26,498 nucleotides of DNA. Origin: an uncultured Bacillota bacterium (GTDB lineage: Bacteria; Bacillota_I; Bacilli_A; RFN20; CAG-826). Shown one piece after another: positions 1 through 7,509 of the stretch. Numbering within the stretch: position 1 is the first letter of the stretch; the number at the start of each line of letters is the position of its first letter. A program made the translations under genes and the position numbers. The stretch is from the NCBI GenBank assembly GCA_946623775.1, contig CAMORJ010000008.1, positions 1 through 26,498 of the forward strand, written 5' to 3'. The notes beneath the pieces were generated by a model that worked only from the letters and a program-made list of their open reading frames with translations, was not told where the DNA came from and ran no database searches.

Positions 1-4
1 CAAA

Positions 5-65
5 CACATTTTTCGTTAAAAAACACATTTTTGTATATGTTTTCAGTCGGTTCACACACATTTTT
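5..65. repeat. Three direct copies of CACATTTTT near the window edge
   Basis: CACATTTTT occurs at 5-13, 24-32 and 57-65. In the first and third copies it extends to ACACATTTTTCGT. The copies are in the same orientation with 19- and 33-nt periods, so the spacing is irregular. There is no ORF here. The cluster may continue to the left of the window. It could be an operator cluster or the margin of a repeated element; I cannot tell which. Confidence 0.5.
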
Positions 66-117
66 CGTGATACATCAATTCTTCATCATATTGGACTGGG
101 AAGCGTAATGAGGTCTG

Positions 118-146
118 TTGCCTGCGTCTTTATGATGAAATAGAAT
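118..146 (+). promoter_or_regulatory. Predicted sigma-A-type promoter for the ABC transporter pair
   Basis: TTGCCT (118-123) and TAGAAT (141-146) are separated by 17 nt, a good vegetative promoter match. Transcription would start near 153, just before the hairpin at 159-190. This places the TTG at 176 inside the untranslated leader and favours the ATG at 218 as the start of the ATPase. Confidence 0.5.
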
Positions 147-158
147 CGCATAGTTATC

Positions 159-190
159 TTTGGGCGGTAAGAGTTTTGCTCTTGCCCAAA
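159..190 (+). promoter_or_regulatory. Bulged stem-loop in the 5' leader of the ABC ATPase gene
   Basis: TTTGGGC (159-165) pairs with GCCCAAA (184-190), and AAGAG (169-173) pairs with CTCTT (179-183). This leaves a 3-nt GGT bulge and a TTTTG loop. The twelve base pairs have no mismatch. No T-run follows, so it is not a simple terminator. It may stabilise the mRNA 5' end or act as a regulatory leader. A weak AGGG (199-202) lies between it and the ATG at 218. Confidence 0.5.
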
Positions 191-217
191 ATCAGCCCAG
201 GGTTGACCATATATGAT

Positions 218-1147
218 ATGAAAACAGAATTGGTACTAAGGACCGATGCCCTGTGCAAATCGTATAAAGGCGTTCGCGTTGTCGACCACGTCAACATGAA
301 TGTCCATAAAGGCGATATCTATGGGTTCGTCGGCGAAAACGGCGCGGGAAAGACCACGATTCTGCGCTTGGTGTCTGGACTTGCGATTCCAGACAGTGGC
401 ACGTATTCGCTTTTTGGCGTGGAACGCAAAGATTTTGCTGCGGCGAATCTATTCGGAAAGGTCGGAGGCATCATCGAAGTGCCATCCATCTACCGTTCTT
501 TCAGCGCCCTTGAGAATTTGAAGATGCAATGCGTCTTGACCGGCATATCGAAAACCGATGCGGAATTGACTGCAATCCTAGAAAGAGTAGGGCTAGACGT
601 CAAAGCCATCGGCAAGAAAAGGGCTGGAAGCTTTTCTCTTGGCATGAGGCAAAGGCTTGGCATCGCCATGTCGCTTGCCGCCGACCCTGAATTGCTCCTT
701 CTTGATGAACCGATGAACGGTTTGGACCCCCAAGGATTCCATGACATGCGTGAGCTTATCCTCAAGCTCCACGAGCAGGGAGTGACCTTCATCATCTCCA
801 GCCATATCCTGTCCGAACTTGAGAAAATCGCTACACGGGTCGGCTTTATTTCCCATGGCAACCTCCTTGAAGAGATCTCCATGGCGGAGTTAAGAGAGAA
901 ATCCCGCAAGAGGATTGCGATCTCCGCGGAGGACATTGCTTCGATTGCCGAAACGCTGAAAGAGGAATTCAAACTTCAGGAATTCAAACTCGAAGGCGAA
1001 TCCCTATTTATCTATGACGAAATCGACGTGAATGACGTCATGAAGGTTTTGGTCAGCAAAAAGATTCGCATCGATACCATCGCCGTCAACGAAGAGTCGA
1101 TGGAGGATTACTACCGTCATCTTATCGTGGGAGGGCAAGGGAAATGA
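218..1147 (+). CDS. ABC transporter ATP-binding protein, BcrA/lantibiotic-immunity type
   Basis: This is a 309-residue ATPase of an ABC-2 type exporter. Visible motifs are Walker A GENGAGKT (residues 39-46), signature FSLGMRQR (139-146) and Walker B LLLLDEP with D163/E164, followed by the ISSHILSE H-loop region. The length and the C-terminal extra domain (about 220-309) resemble BcrA and LanF-type subunits, which drive export of peptide antibiotics or other amphiphiles; that substrate is inferred from family only. The start is set at ATG 218. An in-frame TTG at 176 would add 14 residues but lies inside a leader hairpin. The stop overlaps the next ATG by 4 nt (ATGA), so the two are translationally coupled. 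An alternative role is in sodium or lipid export. Confidence 0.88.
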   Translation: MKTELVLRTDALCKSYKGVRVVDHVNMNVHKGDIYGFVGENGAGKTTILRLVSGLAIPDSGTYSLFGVERKDFAAANLFGKVGGIIEVPSIYRSFSALENLKMQCVLTGISKTDAELTAILERVGLDVKAIGKKRAGSFSLGMRQRLGIAMSLAADPELLLLDEPMNGLDPQGFHDMRELILKLHEQGVTFIISSHILSELEKIATRVGFISHGNLLEEISMAELREKSRKRIAISAEDIASIAETLKEEFKLQEFKLEGESLFIYDEIDVNDVMKVLVSKKIRIDTIAVNEESMEDYYRHLIVGGQGK

Positions 1148-1935
1148 AACGCTTATTAGCCACCGATTTACGCACCCTCTTGAAGAGCAAACTGTTCCTT
1201 ATCGGCATGATTATCGCGGTCGTGCTTCCTCTTCTTGTCGTTTTGCTATTCGTTGCCGTCCGCGCCCTTATGAAGATGGACGATCCCGAAATGGATGTAT
1301 TCGTCGATATGGCGGTTAACGCGAAAACCGTCATGGGCAGCAGCTTCTCTTTGAGCTCCAACGTTGGCATTATCTTGCCTGTGTTCTCCGGAATCGTCGT
1401 GGGTTTAGACTTAACCGCCGGAACGATCCGCAACAAACTGATTGCTGGCTGCTCTAGGACAAAGGTCTATTCATCCCATTTGATTGTTGCGACCATCTTC
1501 AATGTCGGAACCATTTTGATTTACGCTGCTTCAAGCGCGTTCTTTGCCTTGATCATGATGCCATATGGACCAGAAATCACTCAGGCCGAGATTTTGTCCA
1601 TCCTCTATTACTACGTTTTAGGAATCCTGAGCTTTGTGTTTATGGCAACTTTATCGACTTTCTTCGCTTTGGGGCTCGCGTCCATGCCTTTGACCATCAT
1701 CATGACAATCGCCATTGGAATGATCCTGGGATTGCTCTCATCCGTCCTTGGCTTTGTCGATTATGATTCCTATAAGTATTGGCTCAATCTTGCGCCTGGC
1801 TATGCTGCATATCGATATCAGGTATCTACGATCGGTTTGCCAGACTTCTTGGAAGGTGCGGCCGTTTACCTCTTCCTTGGCGGAGGACTGACCGCAGGCG
1901 GACTTGCTTTGTTTAATAACAAAGACCTCAAATAA
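1144..1935 (+). CDS. ABC-2 type transporter permease
   Basis: This 263-residue membrane protein is partner to the upstream ATPase. Its start overlaps the ATPase stop as ATGA. Hydrophobic segments are visible at about residues 16-40, 72-95, 107-133, 146-172, 176-200 and 235-255, giving a six-helix ABC-2 layout. The GLDLTAGTIRNKL segment (about residues 89-101) between the first two large hydrophobic blocks is typical of the BcrB/ABC-2 permease family. Together the pair form a simple two-gene exporter. No regulator or two-component system adjoins it in this window, so the inducer and substrate are unknown. Confidence 0.83.
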   Translation: MKRLLATDLRTLLKSKLFLIGMIIAVVLPLLVVLLFVAVRALMKMDDPEMDVFVDMAVNAKTVMGSSFSLSSNVGIILPVFSGIVVGLDLTAGTIRNKLIAGCSRTKVYSSHLIVATIFNVGTILIYAASSAFFALIMMPYGPEITQAEILSILYYYVLGILSFVFMATLSTFFALGLASMPLTIIMTIAIGMILGLLSSVLGFVDYDSYKYWLNLAPGYAAYRYQVSTIGLPDFLEGAAVYLFLGGGLTAGGLALFNNKDLK

Positions 1936-1995
1936 TCCGTCTTCCAAGACTTATCGCTTTCTTTGCCCGCGCTTTTGCATGACAATGATGGCGTT

Positions 1996-2928
1996 ATGAT
2001 CATCAACACGGGACAGAGAACAGACATACCGGCCTTCTACTCGAAGTGGTTCATGAATCGCATCCGCGAAGGTTTTGTTATGGTCCGCAACCCCTATTTC
2101 CCGCAGATTGTCACCAAGTTCAAATTGGACCCGAAAGTGGTGGATGTAATAGGCTTCTGCACCAAAAATCCTCGACCCATGTTGCAATATTTGGACGAAC
2201 TGAAGCCGTTTGGCCAGTTTTGGTATGTCTCCATCACGGGCTTTGGAAAAGACCTGGAGCCAAACGTCCCTCCGATAGATGAAGTCATAGAGTCGTTTAA
2301 GGTCATATCCAACAAAAACGGGCCTAATGCGATGGGTTGGAGATACACTCCGATTATCATCAACGACACCTATACAGTAGACCATCATATCAAGACGTTT
2401 CAGCATATTGCGGAAGCGTTAAATGGATACACGTCCCTCGCGGTTTTCGGTTTTCTGGATGAATATCCGAAGATGAAAAGGCTGCATCCAGAGTTAGAAG
2501 ACGCCTCCGACAAAGACAAAATAACCCTTGCGATAGAACTCCAGAAAATCGCCTCGAGAAACGGCATGCAATTACGCCTATGCTCCAAAGAGAAATGGCT
2601 GAGGGATTATGGCATCGACGTCGATGGCTGCATGAGGCTAGAGGATTACGAAAGAAGCATCGGGGCGAAGCTTGTCCTGAAACAAAAGATGCAGGCAAGA
2701 AAAGGATATTGCGCCTGCTATCTTTCCAACGATATCGGCGCTTATAATTCCTGCCTGCATCTTTGCTCCTATTGCTACGCGAATGGAGACAAGCTTGAGG
2801 TAGCGAAAAACCATCAAAGGCACGATGACGCCTCGCCTTTATTGATTGGAAACATTGGGCCAAACGATAAAATCGTCGAAGCGAAACAGGAGTCGTTCAT
2901 CGACCCTCAGATGAGTCTATTCCTTTGA
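1996..2928 (+). CDS. DUF1848 family protein with C-terminal radical-SAM-like cysteine motif
   Basis: This 310-residue protein has an N-terminal MIINTGQRTDIPAFYS.WF, then MVRNPYFPQ and CTKNPRPML. These match the start of the uncharacterised DUF1848 family, whose members usually begin MII.A..RTDIPAFY; this favours ATG 1996 over an in-frame TTG at 1963. Near the C terminus are five cysteines: C239 and C241 (CAC) and then C253-x3-C257-x2-C260, in CLHLCSYCYAN. CX3CX2C is the iron-sulfur motif of radical SAM enzymes, here near the end of the chain. The last residues, QMSLFL (305-310), resemble the bacterial sliding-clamp binding motif. No ribosome binding site is clear. The reaction is unknown. Confidence 0.85.
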   Translation: MIINTGQRTDIPAFYSKWFMNRIREGFVMVRNPYFPQIVTKFKLDPKVVDVIGFCTKNPRPMLQYLDELKPFGQFWYVSITGFGKDLEPNVPPIDEVIESFKVISNKNGPNAMGWRYTPIIINDTYTVDHHIKTFQHIAEALNGYTSLAVFGFLDEYPKMKRLHPELEDASDKDKITLAIELQKIASRNGMQLRLCSKEKWLRDYGIDVDGCMRLEDYERSIGAKLVLKQKMQARKGYCACYLSNDIGAYNSCLHLCSYCYANGDKLEVAKNHQRHDDASPLLIGNIGPNDKIVEAKQESFIDPQMSLFL

Positions 2929-4251
2929 TTATTTGCCTTCGGGATGGTCTTCGGGCTTGCCTGAATCGTTTTTCTTTGCCGGGATCATGTGCTCGAACAC
3001 GAGCAAGACGCGGTGGACCTTCATTTTCCTGAATAAGAACACAACGGTGGAGCAGATGACGAATCCGACCGAGATGCTGACGAGCTGCAGGATGCAGTTC
3101 AATGCGTTTTGGGCAAAGAAATCGGGTTTGCTCCATACAAGCCCTAGGGCAGCGTAATAGAAGAGGTCGCCTGGGATCAGCGGGACGATGGATGGGTATA
3201 GGAACAATGTGGCGGGCCGTTTCCTGATGTTGGCCAATATCTCAGCGTATAGCGCCGCTGAGAAGGCCGCGATGGAGGCATAGACGATGCGGTATTCCGG
3301 GAAGGCGGTCATCAGGGCTAGGTAGACGATGCGGACAAGCGCTCCGCCTAAGCCTGCAAAAACCAATTCTTTTGGCCGGATTCCGAATACCATCCCAAAG
3401 CCGAGGGAGGCCAAAATCGATAGCACGACCAGCTCGGAATTGTGCAGGAAGTCGTTCGTGGCGACGTACATCGACTCCTCCAAAGAGGCGCTGTACCATC
3501 CGCCGAAAAGGAAGAATGCGGCGGCTAGGCCTGCCGCGATGGAGACCATTTCCAGAGCGACTTTGATGAATTCGATGATGCCGTTCATCTCATTCCCGCA
3601 GAGGATGTTCCTCACCGAATTGACCAAACCTATTCCGTTGATCAGGAAGAATGCGCAGGTGATGATGACGTTATAGAAGGTGGGCGTGAAGCCAATCCAG
3701 GTGAAGAACAGGGCAATCGAGGTCACCACGAACATCATCGCGAAGCTTGGGATGATGCGGTTCAGCTTGAGCTTCCCTAAGAAGCGGGAAGCGAAAAAGA
3801 GGAACACCGTATTGATTTCCGCGACCAGAATCTCGGACCAGGTCCCGCCGAACATGCGGCATAGGCAGGCCATCGCGATGACGAATCCGATGAGGGTTAT
3901 GTACCATGGCGATGCGGATAGGGCTTTGATGTCTTTGAATCTAGCCGCAACTTCGTCGATGGGAAGGCTTTGCTCAACCGCGTCGAAGCAGAGGGCGTTG
4001 AGCTTTTTCATCTTCTCCAAGTCGATGGAGGGAGGTTCGACGCGGATTTGCCTGATGTGGGGGTTGCCTTCTGGGTCGGTTCCCGAGATGGTGATGTTCG
4101 TGGACAATGTGTTGATGGCGATGTTGTGCAGCCGATAGCTATGCAAAACGCGGGTCATCATCAAATTGACCCTCTCCAGGTTCGCGCCGCATTGCAGCAT
4201 TTCCTTTCCAAGGCGGGCGGTGACGTCTAGGATTCTTCCGTACTCAGTCAT
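2929..4251 (-). CDS. Threonine/serine exporter family protein (ThrE-like, DUF1212-DUF3815 fusion)
   Basis: This is a 440-residue inner-membrane protein. Residues about 1-125 are a soluble domain with LGKEMLQCGANLERVN and TLSTNITISG, the hallmark of the ThrE N-terminal domain. After it come about ten hydrophobic helices in two sets of five (about 130-280 and 290-420). Many Bacillota split these halves into two small genes; here they are fused, as in corynebacterial ThrE. The family exports threonine and serine, or other small metabolites. The C terminus is short, charged and cytoplasmic. The gene is divergent from the STAS-kinase gene, with an extended -10 promoter at 4269-4277. Its stop codon directly abuts that of the DUF1848 gene. 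Confidence 0.85.
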   Translation of the reverse strand: MTEYGRILDVTARLGKEMLQCGANLERVNLMMTRVLHSYRLHNIAINTLSTNITISGTDPEGNPHIRQIRVEPPSIDLEKMKKLNALCFDAVEQSLPIDEVAARFKDIKALSASPWYITLIGFVIAMACLCRMFGGTWSEILVAEINTVFLFFASRFLGKLKLNRIIPSFAMMFVVTSIALFFTWIGFTPTFYNVIITCAFFLINGIGLVNSVRNILCGNEMNGIIEFIKVALEMVSIAAGLAAAFFLFGGWYSASLEESMYVATNDFLHNSELVVLSILASLGFGMVFGIRPKELVFAGLGGALVRIVYLALMTAFPEYRIVYASIAAFSAALYAEILANIRKRPATLFLYPSIVPLIPGDLFYYAALGLVWSKPDFFAQNALNCILQLVSISVGFVICSTVVFLFRKMKVHRVLLVFEHMIPAKKNDSGKPEDHPEGK

Positions 4252-4268
4252 ATTTATTTCCGCTTTGA

Positions 4269-4277
4269 ATTATAGCA
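4269..4277 (-). promoter_or_regulatory. Extended -10 promoter for the ThrE-like exporter
   Basis: Read on the minus strand this is TGCTATAAT, a full extended -10 box (TGnTATAAT). There is no good -35 at the usual distance, which fits an extended -10 promoter. Transcription would begin near 4262, about 10 nt before the ATG (4251-4249). This leaves a very short leader with only a weak GGAA. Confidence 0.5.
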
Positions 4278-4301
4278 AAGCCGAAAACTTTCACACGTAC
4301 G

Positions 4302-4307
4302 TATAAT
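4302..4307 (+). promoter_or_regulatory. Candidate -10 box for the STAS-kinase/PP2C operon
   Basis: A perfect TATAAT follows the palindrome ACGTACGT (4295-4302) in the divergent intergenic region. No -35 at 16-18 nt is convincing. A second candidate, TGGTAATAT (about 4325-4333), lies nearer the gene. The actual start site is uncertain. Confidence 0.35.
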
Positions 4308-4371
4308 GCAAACGCGCAAAATTTTGGTAATATTATCGCAAGAACATCGTTTATAGATGCCGGAGAATCTT

Positions 4372-5535
4372 ATGGAATCCACATTGATTAAGAACATGCT
4401 CATCCTTCATTTTAAGGGCGAAGTCAATTCTTCCAACATCGTCGCGTTAGAAGAGGAAGTCAACGCCGCCATCGAAGGAAAAGAGTTCACGTACCTCATT
4501 CTGAACTTCGCGGACGTCACCTATATCTCGAGCGTCGGGCTCCGTTTGATCCTCAAGCTGAAGCAGAAATACGACAAAGTCGCCGTCGCCGAGACCTCTT
4601 TGGAGGTTTATGACGTTTTCCGCATGACCGGATTCACCAACATCATGGATATCTCCAAGAAGCTTGCCGTCATCTCGGTGGATGGATGCCAAGTCATCGG
4701 AGATGGATTCTTCTCCACCGTATATCGCCTCAACAAGGACACCATCGTCAAGGTGTTCAAAGACACGAGCGACCTAGGGACCATCCAACAAGAGCTCAAT
4801 CTGGCTAAGCAGGCCTTCGTCTTGGGGATCCCGACCGCGATTTCCTATGACGTCGTGAGAGTCGGCGACCGCCTCGGCGTGCGCTTTGAGATGCTCGATT
4901 CCGTTTCGCTCCGCGATTTGTTCCGTGACAATCCAAAGCGTTATGACGAATTGGTCGGCAAATACGCTGCGCTATTGAAGAAGATCAACACCACCGAATC
5001 GATGAGCAATGATCTTCGCGATGCCAGAGGGATGTGGTTTGAGAAAGCCGATGCCTGCAAGCCGTATTTGACCGAAGCCGAATACGAAAAACTCCATAAG
5101 ATGCTAGACGACATCGAGGTCCGCGGCACCTTCGTCCATGGCGACTGCCACGTCAAGAACATCATGTCCCAGGGAGATGAGCTTTTCCTCATCGATATGG
5201 AGACCCTTTGCAAGGGCCATCCGATCTATGAACTTGGCAAAATCCACTCCACGTATATCGCCTTTTCGGAGGATGACCCCGGAAACGGCGCCCGCTTTCT
5301 AGGGCTTGACGATGACTTTATCGTGAAGATGTTCCATGACACATTGGACGTCTATTTCGGCGGCAAATGCGACGAGGATACTTGGAACAAGATATCCATC
5401 ATCTCCTATACCCACATGGTGTGGTGGGCGTTTAACTACGCAAGCGACGACAAGAAGGAGAAGATGATCCATGGCAACGCCGAGAGGCTTAAGAAGCTCA
5501 TCGCGCGTTATGACGATTTGGAGATTGCCGCTTAA
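4372..5535 (+). CDS. STAS (anti-anti-sigma) domain fused to APH-type phosphotransferase
   Basis: This 387-residue protein has two domains. Residues 1-105 form a STAS domain like SpoIIAA/RsbV: a beta-alpha core with YISSVGLRLIL, in which S54 sits where the family is phosphorylated. Residues 110-387 form an aminoglycoside-phosphotransferase/choline-kinase-like fold. It has a glycine-rich GDGFFSTVYRL, lysine K127 (IVKVF), the catalytic loop HGDCHVKN with D258 and N263, and metal-binding D275 (LIDMET). I recall a paralogous phosphotransferase family described from Fibrobacter (TIGR02172) that resembles this part. ATG 4372 is preferred over ATG 4357 because GGAG (4362-4365) lies 6 nt before it. 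The stop overlaps the next start (TAATG). The substrate is unknown. Confidence 0.85.
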   Translation: MESTLIKNMLILHFKGEVNSSNIVALEEEVNAAIEGKEFTYLILNFADVTYISSVGLRLILKLKQKYDKVAVAETSLEVYDVFRMTGFTNIMDISKKLAVISVDGCQVIGDGFFSTVYRLNKDTIVKVFKDTSDLGTIQQELNLAKQAFVLGIPTAISYDVVRVGDRLGVRFEMLDSVSLRDLFRDNPKRYDELVGKYAALLKKINTTESMSNDLRDARGMWFEKADACKPYLTEAEYEKLHKMLDDIEVRGTFVHGDCHVKNIMSQGDELFLIDMETLCKGHPIYELGKIHSTYIAFSEDDPGNGARFLGLDDDFIVKMFHDTLDVYFGGKCDEDTWNKISIISYTHMVWWAFNYASDDKKEKMIHGNAERLKKLIARYDDLEIAA

Positions 5536-7406
5536 TGAAAAAGAAGAAAAAGAAATTCCAACCGACTGTCACAGGGTACGAGCTTTACAGGAAAAACGAA
5601 GTCGATGCGAATAGGCAGATGATTCAGGTCTCGCTTTTCACGGCGGGCTTCATCTCCATTTTGCTGATTCTTTATGCGTTCCGCGTTTTTCCTCTCCGCA
5701 GCTACGTCCTCGTCTATATCCTGTTCCCAATCGCCATCGCGTTGCTTGTCAGCACCGTCTTTTGGCTGAAAAGGAAGCAATTATCCAACCCGAAGTTCAA
5801 GTTTTTCCTTTTGTCATGCTTCATCGCCGCGATAGCGCTTTTGAACGTCGCCGTTCCGAAACATGCGGTGTTGGGCTGGGCGCTTTGCATGGTTTTGGCC
5901 TGCCATTATTACAGCAGGAAGTCCGTGCTCATGACCTATATCGTGTGCGTGAGCTTGATGCTTCTATGCCTCTATATGGGTATGTTCTATGGCGAATACG
6001 ATTCCAATCTGCTTTTGACCGGCGCGTGGCAAAACCCCGAGACCGGAAATTGGGAAGCCTATCTGCCGGAATCCTTTGCCGATAGGGTCGCGTTCCTGGA
6101 TGCCCAAGTCGCGGCGGGCAGAAACCGCTATCTGGAGGTTTTCGTCTATTTCTATTTGCCCCGTGCGGCTACTTTGACGTTGATCTTCTTGACCTGCTAT
6201 GGCTTAAACGGCCGCACCTGGAACATGCTCAATTCCTCCATCAACCTCTACGAGCAAAGGGATAGGATGAACGCGGAGCTCAACGTCGCCGCCGAAATCC
6301 AAACGGGCTCTTTGCCCGCCCCGATCGCCTGTGGCGACGGCTTCGATGTTCTGGCGGATATCATCCCCGCGAAAGAAGTCGGCGGCGACCTATATTACTA
6401 TTTCCCGCTTGATGAGAAGCACGTCGCTCTCATCGTCGGCGACGTCTCCGACAAAGGCGCTCCGGCGGCGTTGTTCATGATGCAGACCATCACCTGCCTC
6501 CGCGCTTTTATGAGCATCGATAAATCCCCAAGCGAGACCTTGAAAGCCGTCAACAAAATCCTCTTCGAGCACAATGAAAAGGGGATGTTCGTCACGCTTT
6601 TCTATGGCATCTTGAATTCCGAGACCGGCGAATTCAAATTCGCTAACGCGGGCCACAATCCTCCCGTCATCGGCCGCTTTGGCGACTTCCATTTGCTGAA
6701 ATGCAGCACGGGCTTTGTCTTGGGCGCGATGGAGATGGCCTTCGTCAAAGACGAATCCATCACCCTTCAGAAAGGCGATATCATCGGCATGTATACCGAC
6801 GGCATCACCGAGGCGAAGAATTTGGATGGCGAGCTCTATGGCGATCTGCGCTTGCTGAAAGTCTTCAACGAAGGCAGGGCTGGCACGTTGCTAGAGCTTT
6901 ATTATGGCATCAAGAAAGACGTTAAGGCCTTCTGCGGAGCGGCCCCTCAATCCGATGACCGCACCTTCTTGCTTGTGCAGTACCATGGCGACGACATCGC
7001 GAATTCCGACATCATGCTCACCGCCACGCTGAACGACACCGCGAAAGCGATGGATTTCGTGACCCGCACCTTGAAGAAGAACGGGCTTGAGAGATTCAAC
7101 AATCAGATGTCCGCCGCCACCGAAGAGCTATTCACCAATATCGCGAAATACGCTTATGACGTGCCAGGCTGGGTTTATATCCGCTTGACCTATAGCAAAA
7201 TCGACAATGAACTCCTCATGATCATCGGCGATGGCGGCCGTCCATTCAATCCGCTGGAAGTCGAGAACAAAGCGATTCAGAAGGGCGATGGGAACCAGCA
7301 GGAAGGCGGGCTTGGCATCTCTATCGTCAAGCAGTTCATGGACGAAGTTGTCTATCAAAGATCCGAAGGCCGCAACGCGCTGATTCTTAAAAAGAAGATT
7401 GGCTAA
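5535..7406 (+). CDS. Membrane PP2C (SpoIIE/RsbU-type) phosphatase fused to HATPase (RsbW-like) kinase domain
   Basis: This 623-residue protein begins with a lysine run and about six transmembrane helices (residues about 28-225), with an extracytoplasmic loop between the last two that may sense a ligand. A short coiled region, LYEQRDRMNAELNVAAEIQ, leads to a PP2C phosphatase domain (about 260-480). Its metal ligands are visible: VGGD (D285), GDVSDKG (D303, D306), YTDGITEA (D422) and SDDRTF (D474, D475). The last 130 residues are an HATPase_c domain of the anti-sigma serine-kinase type: N box EELFTNIAKYAY (N535), then DGGRPFNP and GGLGISIVKQFMDE. One chain thus carries both opposing activities expected to act on the STAS protein encoded just upstream. 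Confidence 0.88.
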   Translation: MKKKKKKFQPTVTGYELYRKNEVDANRQMIQVSLFTAGFISILLILYAFRVFPLRSYVLVYILFPIAIALLVSTVFWLKRKQLSNPKFKFFLLSCFIAAIALLNVAVPKHAVLGWALCMVLACHYYSRKSVLMTYIVCVSLMLLCLYMGMFYGEYDSNLLLTGAWQNPETGNWEAYLPESFADRVAFLDAQVAAGRNRYLEVFVYFYLPRAATLTLIFLTCYGLNGRTWNMLNSSINLYEQRDRMNAELNVAAEIQTGSLPAPIACGDGFDVLADIIPAKEVGGDLYYYFPLDEKHVALIVGDVSDKGAPAALFMMQTITCLRAFMSIDKSPSETLKAVNKILFEHNEKGMFVTLFYGILNSETGEFKFANAGHNPPVIGRFGDFHLLKCSTGFVLGAMEMAFVKDESITLQKGDIIGMYTDGITEAKNLDGELYGDLRLLKVFNEGRAGTLLELYYGIKKDVKAFCGAAPQSDDRTFLLVQYHGDDIANSDIMLTATLNDTAKAMDFVTRTLKKNGLERFNNQMSAATEELFTNIAKYAYDVPGWVYIRLTYSKIDNELLMIIGDGGRPFNPLEVENKAIQKGDGNQQEGGLGISIVKQFMDEVVYQRSEGRNALILKKKIG

Positions 7407-7429
7407 TCTTTTTATAAGCTTTGCAATAC

Positions 7430-7454
7430 AGGCGCATTATGCGCGAGCGCGCCT
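7430..7454. repeat. GC-rich inverted repeat between the phosphatase and DUF308 genes
   Basis: AGGCGC (7430-7435) pairs with GCGCCT (7449-7454). Inside it, GCGCAT-T-ATGCGC (7432-7444) is a perfect alternative palindrome. No T-run follows, so it is a poor terminator. Its right edge touches TTGACT (7454-7459), a possible -35 box for the next gene, so it may be an operator. Confidence 0.4.
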
Positions 7455-7509
7455 TGACTAATGATTTTAAAAGGACTAAGGTATCCCCCGTTTATAGGAG
7501 GTTTTGTTC

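Noticed and set aside
1..70. CRISPR-like array from the ACACATTTTT repeats
   Set aside because: The repeats are only about 10-13 nt and unevenly spaced, with no uniform spacers and no cas genes.
176..217. TTG at 176 as start of the BcrA-like ATPase
   Set aside because: It lies inside a strong hairpin, lacks a ribosome binding site and adds residues unlike the family N terminus. ATG 218 fits better.
7454..7484. Sigma-B-type promoter before the DUF308 gene
   Set aside because: AGGTAT resembles the sigma-B -10 box, but no GTTTAA-like box lies at the needed 12-15 nt spacing.
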